Numbered from the stretch's first letter, positions 52,472 to 62,085 are shown. The stretch is 64,000 nucleotides of DNA from JABMNT01 sp048262255 (GCA_048262255.1 JBLXFH010000002.1:186001-250000); one strand, 5' to 3'. The notes: generated by a model from the sequence alone, not told the origin. Numbers and translations are program-made.

Positions 52472-53911
52472 TCAGACCACCTGGATGGATATGGCCATTC
52501 CCGCCTCATGATGTTCCAGCACATGGCAATGAAATAACCAGTTGCCCGGATTATCGGCAACAAAAAGGATTTCCACCGTTTCTTCCGGTTGCATGAGAAC
52601 CGTATCACTCCAGATCTCACGCTCCGGTTTTTGGCCATTGCGTGACAGAATTTGAAAGACATGCCCATGCAAATGGATGGGATGCGGCCAAGCCGTATCA
52701 TTTCGTAGAACAATGCGTTGCGTGCTGTCCTTTTTAAATGTGAACATGGGCTGCTTTTGGTTAGGGTCATAGACCACGCCATTAATGGCCCAGACTTTTC
52801 CCTGCGCCACCAGGTCACGAATGGAAAAGGCTTGCCCCTTGTATGATGCATTTCGCAAGCCCCCCATGGCGCCTCCGCTAATCACAAAGTCATGACTTGA
52901 AGCTGCCGCTGGATTGGGGCGTGCCAGCGGGTTTTCCAATAAGGCAACAGAGCTATTCATTACGTTTTCGCGCAGTGGGGCCGTTGGCTCATAGGTCAGT
53001 TTCAAAAACTCATAGGATGCACGGGCATAATAGTTATCACTGACAGAAAAATTTTCTCCCGGCTTGCCGGTCATATCGATAATCAGATCGGCACGCTGAC
53101 CTGAACCCAATTCAACCCGGCCCCCAATAGGTGAAAACGGTTTGACCGGCTGCCCATCCAAAGCGATTACCTGAGGTGAGTGCCCCTCGAAAGACAGAGC
53201 AAAGATCCGGGCATTGGCGGCGTTAATCAACCGCAAGCGTAGCCGCTCGCCGGATCGGACCGAAAATGTCTCGCTGCTGGCTCCATTCAGGCTGGCAATA
53301 TTACCCAACCGCCCGCTGTGGCTCATGTCATGCATCTCGTGAAAAGACTCGTCAATAGTACCATCTTCATGAAGCCGCCAGTCATCCAGCACCCAGACAA
53401 CATCCCGATCAACAACAGGAGGAGATTTTTCTTCTACGATTAATGGCCCGTAGAGCCCCCGGCCCACCTGCTCCGAGCTTTTTACATGCGGATGATACCA
53501 GAATGTACCCGCGTCGGGCAGGTCAAAGGCATAATCAAACGTCTCTCCGGGATTTACTGCCGCCTGGGTCAGGCCGGGTACGCCGTCCATGGAATTGGGC
53601 AGCCGCAAGCCATGCCAATGCACGGTGCTGGGCTGGTTCAACCGGTTTTCAAAAGTGACCGCTAATCGCTCTCCCTGCTGAAAGCGTAATTCCGGCCCCG
53701 GCACCCGACCATTATAGGCCCAGACATCTGTTGCCGGATAACCGGTTCCCAAAATCTCTGCTTTTGCCTGCCCCGCCTGCAATCGCAAACGGCTGGTGTT
53801 CGAAGCCCAAGTTACTGAAAGCGGCAACGCCGCCCCAAGACCGGCGCCCAAGAAACCAAATAATATCGAACGCCGCCCTACTGAATTCTGATTATGCACT
53901 GTAATTTCCAT
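52472..53911 (-). CDS. Multicopper oxidase (periplasmic, Tat-exported)
   Basis: Laccase-like oxidase with three cupredoxin domains, 479 residues. The Tat-type signal (GRRSILFGFLGAGLGAALP) and all four copper motifs are intact: TVHWHGLRLP, TFWYHPHVKS, HPIHLHGHVFQIL and the type 1/type 2-3 site NWLFHCHVLEHHEAGMA with an axial Met. It resembles CueO/CotA-type enzymes; no Met-rich copper-binding insert is seen. It lies within the phosphonate locus, convergent with phnU2 (24-base gap) and divergent from phnW (164-base gap). The substrate is unknown. Confidence 0.92.
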   Translation of the reverse strand: MEITVHNQNSVGRRSILFGFLGAGLGAALPLSVTWASNTSRLRLQAGQAKAEILGTGYPATDVWAYNGRVPGPELRFQQGERLAVTFENRLNQPSTVHWHGLRLPNSMDGVPGLTQAAVNPGETFDYAFDLPDAGTFWYHPHVKSSEQVGRGLYGPLIVEEKSPPVVDRDVVWVLDDWRLHEDGTIDESFHEMHDMSHSGRLGNIASLNGASSETFSVRSGERLRLRLINAANARIFALSFEGHSPQVIALDGQPVKPFSPIGGRVELGSGQRADLIIDMTGKPGENFSVSDNYYARASYEFLKLTYEPTAPLRENVMNSSVALLENPLARPNPAAASSHDFVISGGAMGGLRNASYKGQAFSIRDLVAQGKVWAINGVVYDPNQKQPMFTFKKDSTQRIVLRNDTAWPHPIHLHGHVFQILSRNGQKPEREIWSDTVLMQPEETVEILFVADNPGNWLFHCHVLEHHEAGMAISIQVV

Positions 53912-53970
53912 GATTTTGTTTAACAGCAGAGGAATCTAGAGCTTCCCGCAATAGGAAGGTCAATGCCTGA

Positions 53971-53988
53971 CTGTCATAAAAGAATCAT
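53971..53988 (+). promoter_or_regulatory. Pho-box-like site upstream of phnW
   Basis: CTGTCAT (perfect half-site), AAAA spacer, GAATCAT (4 of 7), matching the 7-4-7 PhoB pattern. It lies 105 bases before phnW and 60 bases upstream of the divergent multicopper oxidase, so it could act on either. A T-rich -10-like TTTTAT follows at 54003. Confidence 0.5.
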
Positions 53989-54075
53989 TTTCAAATAGGT
54001 GATTTTATGTGGATTAATGACCGTTTATGACCGATAATGCCAAAATCAAGACGACCATTCAGGAAACATCCACAT

Positions 54076-55206
54076 ATGACCTCTTCCACTCAAGACCCTT
54101 GGCTTCTGACACCCGGTCCGCTGACCACATCTCTGCAAACCAAGCAGGCGATGCTGCACGACTGGGGCTCACGCGACGCCAATTTCATTGAAACCAACAT
54201 GCGGGTTCGTACCCAACTGCTCGAGATTGCCGAGGCCTCCGACAGTCACGTTTGTGTGCCGTTGCAGGGCAGCGGCACGTTCGTTGTGGAAGCGACCATT
54301 GCAACCCTGGTACCGCGGGACGGCAAGGCGCTTATTCTGGTCAACGGTGCTTATGGTCAACGCATGGCAAAAATGCTCGATTATCTTGGGCGGGCCTACA
54401 GTGTACTGGAAACCCCGGAAGACACGCCGCCGTCGGTCAAGGTATTGGAGAAAACCCTGGAAGCCGATGCCACGATCACCCATGTGCTGGCTGTCCATTG
54501 TGAAACTACCTCGGGCATTCTCAATCCCATTGAACAGATTGCCGCCGTTGTCGCCGAACAGGGCCGACGATTGCTGATTGACGCCATGAGCGCCTTTGGA
54601 GCCATTCCCTTGAGCGCAAAAAATATTCTTTTCGATGCGGTGATGGCCTCCTCTAACAAATGTCTGGAGGGAGTTCCGGGCATGGGCTTTGCCCTGATCC
54701 GCCGCGCGGCGCTGGAAACGTGCAAAGGCAACGCCCATTCGCTGAGCCTCGATCTCTATGACCAGTGGGTAGCGATGGAACAGACCAGCCAATGGCGGTT
54801 CACACCACCAACCCACGTCATCGTCGCTTTTGATGAAGCCATAAAGCAGTTTATCGAGGAAGGTGGGGTCGCCGGACGCAATGCGCGCTACGCCAACAAC
54901 GCAAATATTCTGATCGGCGGCATGCGCGCGCTTGGTTTCGAGACGTTATTGCCCGATGGACTGCAAGCGCCGATCATCGTCACCTTTAAAATGCCCACCG
55001 ATCCCAAGTTCGACTTTCAGGTATTTTACGACCACCTGAAAGACAAAGGTTTTGTCATTTACCCCGGCAAATTGACCGTTGCTCCGTCTTTCCGCATTGG
55101 ATGTATTGGACATCTCGGCGCAGCGGAAATGAAGGCGGCTCTGGTTGCCGTTCAGGAAACCATTAAGACCATGGGCGTCGCCAACGGCACATCACAAGCC
55201 GCCTGA
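54076..55206 (+). CDS. phnW: 2-aminoethylphosphonate:pyruvate transaminase
   Basis: PLP enzyme converting AEP and pyruvate to phosphonoacetaldehyde and alanine. The 376 residues include DPWLLTPGPLTTSLQTKQAM, the motif LQGSGTFVVEATIATLVP and the PLP lysine in SSNKCLEGVPGMGF (Lys about 195). I chose ATG 54076 with AGGAA upstream; the frame opens at 54037. It is the first of phnW-phnA-phnY. Confidence 0.97.
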   Translation: MTSSTQDPWLLTPGPLTTSLQTKQAMLHDWGSRDANFIETNMRVRTQLLEIAEASDSHVCVPLQGSGTFVVEATIATLVPRDGKALILVNGAYGQRMAKMLDYLGRAYSVLETPEDTPPSVKVLEKTLEADATITHVLAVHCETTSGILNPIEQIAAVVAEQGRRLLIDAMSAFGAIPLSAKNILFDAVMASSNKCLEGVPGMGFALIRRAALETCKGNAHSLSLDLYDQWVAMEQTSQWRFTPPTHVIVAFDEAIKQFIEEGGVAGRNARYANNANILIGGMRALGFETLLPDGLQAPIIVTFKMPTDPKFDFQVFYDHLKDKGFVIYPGKLTVAPSFRIGCIGHLGAAEMKAALVAVQETIKTMGVANGTSQAA

Positions 55207-55238
55207 CCTGCATTTTAAATAGATTTGGAATTCACAAA

Positions 55239-56486
55239 ATGAACGAACAAAAGTCCCCGATAACCGTTAATGGACGCACCTACGCCTGGCCCAAGAACCC
55301 GGTTGTCATCGTTTGCATTGACGGCTCTGAACCTGCCTACATCGAAGAGGCGATTAAGGCAGGACGTATGCCTTACATGGCGAAAGTGGTGAAAAACGGT
55401 GCCGATCTCAGGGCCCATTGCGTGGTTCCCGCCTTCACCAACCCCAACAATCTCTCCATCGTGACCGGTGCTCCGCCGGCGCTGCACGGCATTTGCGGCA
55501 ATTTTTTCTACGATACGGAAGCCGATGCGGAAGTCATGATGAATGAGCCCAAGCTGTTGCGCACGGGTACCATTTTCAAGGCCTTCTTTGATGCGGGCGC
55601 AAAGATCGCCATTGTTACGGCGAAAGACAAGCTGCGCAAACTGCTGGGCCATGGCCTCGATTACACAAGCGGGCGCGCCATCTGTTTCAGCTCTGAAAAA
55701 GCCGATGAAACAACGGTAGCCGAACATGGTATCGACAATGCCCAGGCTCTTGTCGGCAAGCCTATCCCATCGGTCTACTCGGCCGATCTGAGCGAGTTCA
55801 TTTTCGATGCCGGCGTCAAACTCATGGAACGCGACCGGCCGGATTTGATGTATCTGTCGACCACCGACTATATCCAGCATAAACACGCGCCAGGCTCGCC
55901 CGTCGCCAATGACTTTTACGCCATGATGGATGGCTACTGGGCACAGTTAGACGCGATGGGCGCAACCATTGCCCTGACGGCCGACCATGGCATGGCCGAC
56001 ATGCATGACGCCAATGGCGCGCCGGATGTGGTTTATCTGCAGCCCCTTCTTGACGAAATGCTAGGTGCCGGCAAGGCCCGCGTGATCCTGCCGATCACCG
56101 ATCCTTATGTGGTCCACCACGGCGCGCTGGGCGGATACGCTACGGCTTATCTGCCGAAGGACGCCAATATTGCCAAAATCTGCACCGATCTATTGGCTGT
56201 TGACGGCATTGAAGTGGCGTTGACCAATGCTGAAGCCTGCCGCCGCTACGAGCTGCCCAATGATCGGGTGGGTGACATTGTGGTTATCGCCACTGCCAAC
56301 AAAGCCATCGGCAGCCAGCCAGACAAACACGATCTGACCGCTTTGAAGGAGCCTTTGCGCTCGCACGGCGGACTGTCGACACAAAACGTGCCGCTGATTG
56401 TAAATCGCCCCGTCAGTGGCCTGCCGACAGACCGTCAGCTCCGCAATTTCGATATTTTCAGCATCGCCCTGAACAATGCGGCGTGA
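55239..56486 (+). CDS. phnA: Phosphonoacetate hydrolase
   Basis: Zinc enzyme of the alkaline phosphatase superfamily that splits phosphonoacetate into acetate and phosphate. The 415 residues carry the metal ligands: IVCIDGSEP (Asp), nucleophile Thr67 in AFTNPNNLSIVTG, STTDYIQHKHAPG (Asp and His), LTADHGMAD (Asp-His) and RSHGGLS (His). It follows phnW by 32 bases. It requires the PhnY product, so the two adjacent genes form one route. The E. coli protein once called PhnA is unrelated. Confidence 0.96.
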   Translation: MNEQKSPITVNGRTYAWPKNPVVIVCIDGSEPAYIEEAIKAGRMPYMAKVVKNGADLRAHCVVPAFTNPNNLSIVTGAPPALHGICGNFFYDTEADAEVMMNEPKLLRTGTIFKAFFDAGAKIAIVTAKDKLRKLLGHGLDYTSGRAICFSSEKADETTVAEHGIDNAQALVGKPIPSVYSADLSEFIFDAGVKLMERDRPDLMYLSTTDYIQHKHAPGSPVANDFYAMMDGYWAQLDAMGATIALTADHGMADMHDANGAPDVVYLQPLLDEMLGAGKARVILPITDPYVVHHGALGGYATAYLPKDANIAKICTDLLAVDGIEVALTNAEACRRYELPNDRVGDIVVIATANKAIGSQPDKHDLTALKEPLRSHGGLSTQNVPLIVNRPVSGLPTDRQLRNFDIFSIALNNAA

Positions 56487-56511
56487 CTTGATTTAGAGAA
56501 GGAAGAAACCA

Positions 56512-57948
56512 ATGGATGCCTCAACAAAATACCGCCATGAATGCATGCGCATCAACGGCGAGAAGGTGGATACAGAAGACCGCATTGACGTTTACAACCC
56601 CTACAACAATGCCGTCATAGGCAGCATCCCGCGCGGCACACGCGCGCATGTGAAACGCGCCTTTGAGGTTGCCGCCGCCTACACACCCACCCTGACCCGC
56701 TATGAGCGCCAGCAAATCCTGATCAAAACGGCAGAGATCATCATCTCCCGCAAAGACGAGATTTCGGATGTGATTACGGCGGAACTGGGTATCTCGAAGA
56801 AAGATTCCCTGTATGAATGTGGGCGTTCCTTTGATGTTTTCACGCTTTGCGGTCAACTCTGCATTCAGGACGATGGCGAAGCCTTTTCCTGCGACCTCAC
56901 ACCGCACGGGCAAAAGCGCCGAATTTTCACCACGCGTGAACCGCTGACAGCAATCAGTGCCATCACACCATCCAACCACCCGCTCAACATGGTTGCCCAT
57001 AAAATCGCGCCATCCATCGCGACCAACAACTGTATGGTCCTAAAACCCGCCGAGGTGACGCCTTTTACCGCGCTCATACTGGCCGATATTCTTTACGAAG
57101 CCGGTCTGCCACCAGAAATGCTTCAGGTCGTGACCGGCGTTCCGGGCGACTTCGGCGATGAAATGATTACCAATGAGCACGCGGCTTTGGTGACCTTCAC
57201 CGGTGGCGTGCCTGCCGGTAAGTATATTGCTGAGCATGCGGGATACCGGCGCACGGTTCTCGAGCTGGGTGGCAATGCGCCGTTCATCATTATGGATGAC
57301 GCCGATTTGGAGAAGGCAGCAACCATGGCCGTTGCCGGGGCTACGAAAAACTCCGGTCAACGCTGCACGGCGGTCAAACGCATACTCTGCCTCGATCATA
57401 TCGCCGATGACTTTGTCAAACGTGTTGTTGAGAAAGCAAAAACCCTCAAGTATGGCGACCCCATGGACCCGGACACCGACATTGGAACTGTGGTTACGGA
57501 AGACGCTGCCAAACTGTTTGAGGCCCGGGTCAACGATGCTATGTCACTGGGCGCCGAACTGCTCCATGGCAACAATCGCCAGGGCGCCGTTTATCCGCCA
57601 ACCGTCGTCGATAAGGTCCCGTACGATTGTGAACTCGTTCGTGAAGAAACCTTCGGTCCGGTAATCCCGATCATCCGATGCAAGGATCTGGACGAAATCA
57701 TCATGGTCGCCAATTCAACGGCCTTCGGCCTGTCTTCCGGCGTCGCTACAGACAACTGGCAAACCATCAACCGCCTGATCCAGGAACTCAGGACCGGCAC
57801 TGTCAACGTATGGGAAGTCCCCGGTTACCGCACTGAAATGTCGCCATTTGGCGGCATCAAGGATTCCGGCTTGGGATACAAGGAAGGCGTGGTTGAAGCC
57901 ATGAAAAGTTACACCAACGTCAAAACCTTCTCTCTGCCCTGGGGATGA
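56512..57948 (+). CDS. phnY: Phosphonoacetaldehyde dehydrogenase
   Basis: NAD-dependent aldehyde dehydrogenase-fold enzyme that oxidises phosphonoacetaldehyde to phosphonoacetate. The 478 residues show ITPSNHPLNMVAHKIAPSIA, the glutamate motif ELGGNAPFII and the catalytic Cys285 in NSGQRCTAVKR. The order W-A-Y with 25-32-base gaps matches the Sinorhizobium meliloti type pathway, so no PhnX phosphonatase is needed and none is seen here. Confidence 0.96.
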   Translation: MDASTKYRHECMRINGEKVDTEDRIDVYNPYNNAVIGSIPRGTRAHVKRAFEVAAAYTPTLTRYERQQILIKTAEIIISRKDEISDVITAELGISKKDSLYECGRSFDVFTLCGQLCIQDDGEAFSCDLTPHGQKRRIFTTREPLTAISAITPSNHPLNMVAHKIAPSIATNNCMVLKPAEVTPFTALILADILYEAGLPPEMLQVVTGVPGDFGDEMITNEHAALVTFTGGVPAGKYIAEHAGYRRTVLELGGNAPFIIMDDADLEKAATMAVAGATKNSGQRCTAVKRILCLDHIADDFVKRVVEKAKTLKYGDPMDPDTDIGTVVTEDAAKLFEARVNDAMSLGAELLHGNNRQGAVYPPTVVDKVPYDCELVREETFGPVIPIIRCKDLDEIIMVANSTAFGLSSGVATDNWQTINRLIQELRTGTVNVWEVPGYRTEMSPFGGIKDSGLGYKEGVVEAMKSYTNVKTFSLPWG

Positions 57949-58015
57949 ACTGATTCAGGTCAATATCCGCGACAACGGATTGTGCTATCTTTTGCGCTGA
58001 TTTTTGCGGGTTCTT

Positions 58016-58032
58016 GAATCTGGCCCAGATTC
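58016..58032 (+). repeat. Perfect dyad upstream of the diheme cytochrome gene
   Basis: GAATCTGG, one base, CCAGATTC forms an 8-bp perfect inverted repeat 31 bases before the cytochrome start and 68 bases after phnY. There is no T-run, so it looks more like an operator than a terminator. Confidence 0.4.
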
Positions 58033-58063
58033 CTGCAGTATCGGCGCAAAACGGATATAAGGC

Positions 58064-58576
58064 ATGGCCTGTAGATTTCCCTATTTGATAGCATTGGCGC
58101 TTGGCGCCATGGTTTGCTTTGAGAACGCAGCTTTTGCCCAATCACATGATCCGCACAGACTTTATGAGCAACGGTGCACCCGATGTCATGAAGCCCATGC
58201 TGGACCATTTGTCGCCAACAATTTAATCCTCCGCGATGGACAAGCTGTCGGTCGTCAAAACGGCAAGGAAGTTAATCGCTTTCTGCAACGGGGGCATGGT
58301 CACTTGGCGACTGACGAAGTTGCCGTGATGGCTGACCATCTGATTGCCATTTTGAAGGCTGGCGCCTTGTACCATAACAAATGCCGGTTCTGTCACGAGC
58401 GCGCCATGAAACTTGCCCGAACCAAGCTGCTCCTTAATAGGCAAAAAATCACGGGACGCTACACCGGTCATGACATTGCAGAATACCTTGAACGCCATGG
58501 ACGCTTAGAGGCTGACGAAATTGCGGTTATTCTTGAGATGCTGAAACGTCAATTATCAACGGCAGGTCTTCCCTGA
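58064..58576 (+). CDS. Small diheme c-type cytochrome-like protein
   Basis: Exported 170-residue protein: signal peptide to about FAQSHDP, then two heme-attachment motifs CTRCH (about residues 38-42) and CRFCH (about 107-111) about 69 residues apart. Each sits in a similar helical repeat; LQRGHGHLATDEVAVMADHL and LERHGRLEADEIAVILEMLK show an internal duplication. No Met-rich axial ligand loop is obvious; Met residues in MAD and MLK could serve. I do not recognise a named family. It follows phnY by 115 bases and converges with the chemoreceptor. Confidence 0.85.
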   Translation: MACRFPYLIALALGAMVCFENAAFAQSHDPHRLYEQRCTRCHEAHAGPFVANNLILRDGQAVGRQNGKEVNRFLQRGHGHLATDEVAVMADHLIAILKAGALYHNKCRFCHERAMKLARTKLLLNRQKITGRYTGHDIAEYLERHGRLEADEIAVILEMLKRQLSTAGLP

Positions 58577-58639
58577 GTCTATCGCAGCGCCCATGATCTC
58601 AAACAGCAAGGTGCGGGATAGTTCCATAACGCTTTCCAA

Positions 58640-60076
58640 TCAAATGGAATAGGCCAGCCTGAGCCCGCCCCAGTGGCGGCCGCGTATGGTAATGGGTGCG
58701 GACAAGTCCTTCATCATGACGAACTTGCCGCCACCCATATCCCGGCGATAGGTCTGCATCAGAAACCGCTCCTGGTTTTGCCCTGCATTGAGACCCGTGC
58801 GGTCGGCAAAGATACGCCGGTTGCGGCAATTGGCGTTGTTCCAAACCGGGTCATTCCCCTGCGGTTTTGAAAACTTGCTGTTGTGGGTCGGCAAGAATCC
58901 GTTACGGTCCACCGCAGCGCAGAAGACGATTTTATCGTCCATACTCAAGACCGCATCCTGAAGCGGCGCCAATAGTTCATCCGTAATTTGAACAAACGGC
59001 GTCATCAACTGCTCAGGGTCGGTGCCGGCAATCGGCTGATAATCTTCGGAGAACAAATCAGCTTCTGAAATACGGCCACTCTCGACCGCTTCGCTCAACA
59101 GCTCCGAAATCTGGCCGGAGACCTCCAACACCTTGTCTATAAACTGACTGTCATGCGTGCGGTGACCGCTCTTGGCGATATACCCAATCAGTTCTTCACT
59201 GTTCGCCAAGAGAGAACCAATACGCCCATCGGCCGCTTTCATATCCTGGCTAGTCTGAGAGAGGCCTTCAACCAGGTTGCTTATTTCAGAAATAAACGAC
59301 TCGCACTGCTCAAAAGACGACGATGCCGCAACGGAAATATCCGAGACTTTATTGCTGACTGTCGTTATAGAATCGCCAAAATCATCAACAGTGCCGTTGA
59401 TAACGCTAATGCCGCTGTTCACATCTTGAGCAATATCTGCTGTTTTGGTGCTTGTGGAAATCAGCTCGGAAACGCTCGCATTCAAGCTGCCAACGGCTTC
59501 GTCAATACCGCCTGTTGCCTTGGCTGTTTGATTGGCGAGAACCTTCACCTCACCGGCAACGACGGCAAACCCTTTACCGGCTTCTCCGGCGCGAGCCGCT
59601 TCAATGGTCGCGTTCAGAGCCAGCAAGTTTGTCTGTTTGGCGATAGCCTCAATCTCTTTCGACATCCCGGTAACGCTGCCGAGGGATTGATCAAGGGCGC
59701 TCAGACTTTTCTCAATGCCTGAAATTTCCTGAACAAGCCCTTCAATTTTTGCTACGGCGTCGTTCACTGTCGAGCGGGATTGCTCCATGCCTTCCGTTGA
59801 TGTTGATGTGACCTGTGTGGTTTCGGTCCCCAGAACATCGATTTCCTTAATGGCGCTGGCCATGGTATTGGCAAGTTCCAGCATCTGCTGAAACAGCGTT
59901 TCCTGGTGCACGGAAAATCGCGCCATCGCCTCAAGGCTTCCCGCCACATCTGCAATTTCAAGGCTGATTTTTTCGACACTCGACAACACTTCATCGGCAA
60001 ATTTATCGGTTTCCGGGGCTGGCGTTACGCCATCCTCACGACCCTGCAGATCTTCTGCTTCCAATGAATCCTCCAT
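58640..60076 (-). CDS. Soluble methyl-accepting chemotaxis protein with C-terminal sensor
   Basis: Cytoplasmic chemoreceptor-like protein of 478 residues without membrane helices. The signalling tip (EIEAIAKQTNLLALNATIEA, then ARAGEAGKGFAVVAGEVKVL) is near residues 140-180, so the coiled-coil module is N-terminal. The C-terminal 140 residues form a sensor domain (VDRNGFLPTHN, QGNDPVWNNANCRNRRIFAD, TYRRDMGGGKFVMMKDLSAP, RGRHWGGLRLAY), a known class of C-terminal ligand/PAS-like domain in soluble receptors. GGAGGGG precedes the ATG. The stimulus is unknown. Confidence 0.93.
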   Translation of the reverse strand: MEDSLEAEDLQGREDGVTPAPETDKFADEVLSSVEKISLEIADVAGSLEAMARFSVHQETLFQQMLELANTMASAIKEIDVLGTETTQVTSTSTEGMEQSRSTVNDAVAKIEGLVQEISGIEKSLSALDQSLGSVTGMSKEIEAIAKQTNLLALNATIEAARAGEAGKGFAVVAGEVKVLANQTAKATGGIDEAVGSLNASVSELISTSTKTADIAQDVNSGISVINGTVDDFGDSITTVSNKVSDISVAASSSFEQCESFISEISNLVEGLSQTSQDMKAADGRIGSLLANSEELIGYIAKSGHRTHDSQFIDKVLEVSGQISELLSEAVESGRISEADLFSEDYQPIAGTDPEQLMTPFVQITDELLAPLQDAVLSMDDKIVFCAAVDRNGFLPTHNSKFSKPQGNDPVWNNANCRNRRIFADRTGLNAGQNQERFLMQTYRRDMGGGKFVMMKDLSAPITIRGRHWGGLRLAYSI

Positions 60077-60225
60077 AAATCCCCTCCGGTTGTTTACACA
60101 ACATTATACCGCCCCCTAATATCCGGGTATTATAAATCACCCTTATTCATTAGCTTTGAGAAGAGTTTAGCGACATGACCGATGTAGCGTAAGCATAAAA
60201 TCATTTCTCACATGATACTGGTCAT

Positions 60226-60256
60226 AAAAAAAACCTGGAGCCCCCACATCCTCTAG
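60226..60256 (-). terminator. Likely terminator after the TPR gene
   Basis: On the minus strand CTAGAG and CTCCAG can pair with one mismatch around a 10-base loop, followed by GG and eight T residues. It lies 12 bases past the stop of the TPR gene. The stem is weak. Confidence 0.4.
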
Positions 60257-60267
60257 TGCAGAAGCGA

Positions 60268-62049
60268 TTAAGTTTTTAAATAGGATTCCAGTTCTTCGCT
60301 TATCGACTGCACAATCGTTGACCAGTCCCCCAGAGTTTTCTGCCTGAACAAAAGGGTCTCAGGGTACCAGGGACTATCATTCCGGCCTTTCAGCCAGCGC
60401 CATTCAGAAACGGCGGGCAACATCAGGAACGTCGGCACCGCCAGCGCACCTGCCAGATGCGTAACGGCTGTATCCGGCGCGATGACGACATCCAGACAGG
60501 AAATCAACGCCGCCGTGTCATCAAAGGACAAAAGATCATGGGTATAATCTTCGATCCTATCCTGCAATTGGGCCGTGAGAATGTCTGCTGCGCCCTGTTC
60601 TTTCTGCAAAGAAACAAACTGCACATCAGACTCTGTCTCCAGCAGGGATCGCAAAGCATCAAGACCCGGCGAGCGCAGCCGGTTTCTCTGATGGGCTCCG
60701 CTGCCTTGCCAGACCAGACCCACACGCAAGCCGCTGGGCTGATTGTCCAGACGCGCCCGCCAGACGGCCTTTTTCTCTTCGCATGCCTTCAGATAGGGAA
60801 CCTCATCGGGGATATCATCAACAGTGGTTTGAAATAGAAAAGGAAGGCTCATAAGTGGGATATGCCTGTCATAGGCTGGCAGAGGCGCGCCCGCCTCAAT
60901 CACCTTCGTGACACCTGCCATGCGCTCAAACAACATCGCCAGTTCCCGCGGCGCTTCCACAATCAGCGTTTTCGCCCTGGCGGCGGCCATTGGCAAATAA
61001 CGGGCAAACTGCAAACAATCGCCAAACCCCTGCTCACAATGGACAAGAAGCGTCTGTTCTGAAATATCTTCGCCCTGCCATTTCGGTTGCTGCCAATTCC
61101 TCAGCAACGGCCGGAAGTGCCCAGTTTTCCAACGCCATTCGTATTCTTTCCAGCCCTCTTCAAAGGCTTCTGACTGCAGTAGAGCCATTCCCAGATTGCG
61201 ATGCGCTTCGGCGTTTTCCGCATCCAGATCAATAGCCTTGCGATAACACGCAATCGCCCTTTCCGTTTCACCCGCTTCCTGAAGGGCGACACCCAGATTG
61301 GAATGGATGTCACTGCGTTGAGGGGCCGCCTGCAAAGCCTCGCCATATCGTTTGATTGATTCTTCAAATCGCATCTGATCGCGGAGCAGGTTTGCCAGAT
61401 TATTAAGCGCTTCAATCAGGTCCGGCGCCAGATCAAGGGCTTTTTCGTATGCCTCTTCGGCGTCTTTGGCATCACCCTGTTGCTGGTAAAGCCGCCCCAG
61501 TTGAAACCAGGCTTCTGGGTCGCTTGGCAACAGGGTGACGGCAGTCTTGAAAGCATCAATAGCCTCTTCCTCGCGGCCCTGTTTCGTAAATATCAGGCCC
61601 AAGTTCATATGGGCTTGTGGCAACACACCGTTCAGCCGGATGGCTGTTTCCGCATGATGCAAGGCCCGCTCAAGATCATCCAGTTGGCACAACGCGCCGG
61701 CCAGATCGGAATGCATATCAATCGACTCAGGATCAAGCGTGAGCCCTGCCTGCCAAACCTCGGCAGCGGCAGCATAATCGCCCATGGCCATCCGCACACG
61801 CCCCAGATTGGCCCGATAACGGGCATCGTGTGCGTTATGAGTAATGGCTTTTTCAATCAGGTTTTGTGCACGTTCAAGCTCCCCATGCTGAAAGGCCACA
61901 AGCCCGGTCAGATGAAGTGCATCCGGCTGTTCCGGAGAATGCTGTAAGACATCCGCATAATAGCGGACGGCCTCGTCCAGGTGGCCTTGCTGGTGCGCAG
62001 CGAGACCTGCCGTCAGCATACGTATGATCTGGTCTTTTTGCCCGTTCAT
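60268..62049 (-). CDS. TPR-repeat protein with glycosyltransferase-like C-terminus
   Basis: Large 593-residue protein with tandem 34-residue TPR units (about 15-330; for example AIDAFKTAVTLLPSDPEAWF, EEAYEKALDLAPDLIEALNN, AIACYRKAIDLDAENAEAHR). A C-terminal domain (about 335-590) follows, with LLVHCEQGFGDCLQFARYL, LRVGLVWQGSGAHQRNRLRS and IAPDTAVTHLAGALAVPTFL, the pattern of ADP-heptose/GT9-like glycosyltransferases. The combination is common in alphaproteobacteria and may glycosylate proteins such as flagellin or act in envelope assembly; the substrate is not evident. There is no signal peptide. Confidence 0.9.
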   Translation of the reverse strand: MNGQKDQIIRMLTAGLAAHQQGHLDEAVRYYADVLQHSPEQPDALHLTGLVAFQHGELERAQNLIEKAITHNAHDARYRANLGRVRMAMGDYAAAAEVWQAGLTLDPESIDMHSDLAGALCQLDDLERALHHAETAIRLNGVLPQAHMNLGLIFTKQGREEEAIDAFKTAVTLLPSDPEAWFQLGRLYQQQGDAKDAEEAYEKALDLAPDLIEALNNLANLLRDQMRFEESIKRYGEALQAAPQRSDIHSNLGVALQEAGETERAIACYRKAIDLDAENAEAHRNLGMALLQSEAFEEGWKEYEWRWKTGHFRPLLRNWQQPKWQGEDISEQTLLVHCEQGFGDCLQFARYLPMAAARAKTLIVEAPRELAMLFERMAGVTKVIEAGAPLPAYDRHIPLMSLPFLFQTTVDDIPDEVPYLKACEEKKAVWRARLDNQPSGLRVGLVWQGSGAHQRNRLRSPGLDALRSLLETESDVQFVSLQKEQGAADILTAQLQDRIEDYTHDLLSFDDTAALISCLDVVIAPDTAVTHLAGALAVPTFLMLPAVSEWRWLKGRNDSPWYPETLLFRQKTLGDWSTIVQSISEELESYLKT

Positions 62050-62085
62050 GGGGATATGCTACCCGAACAATCGGATCGGTAAAGG

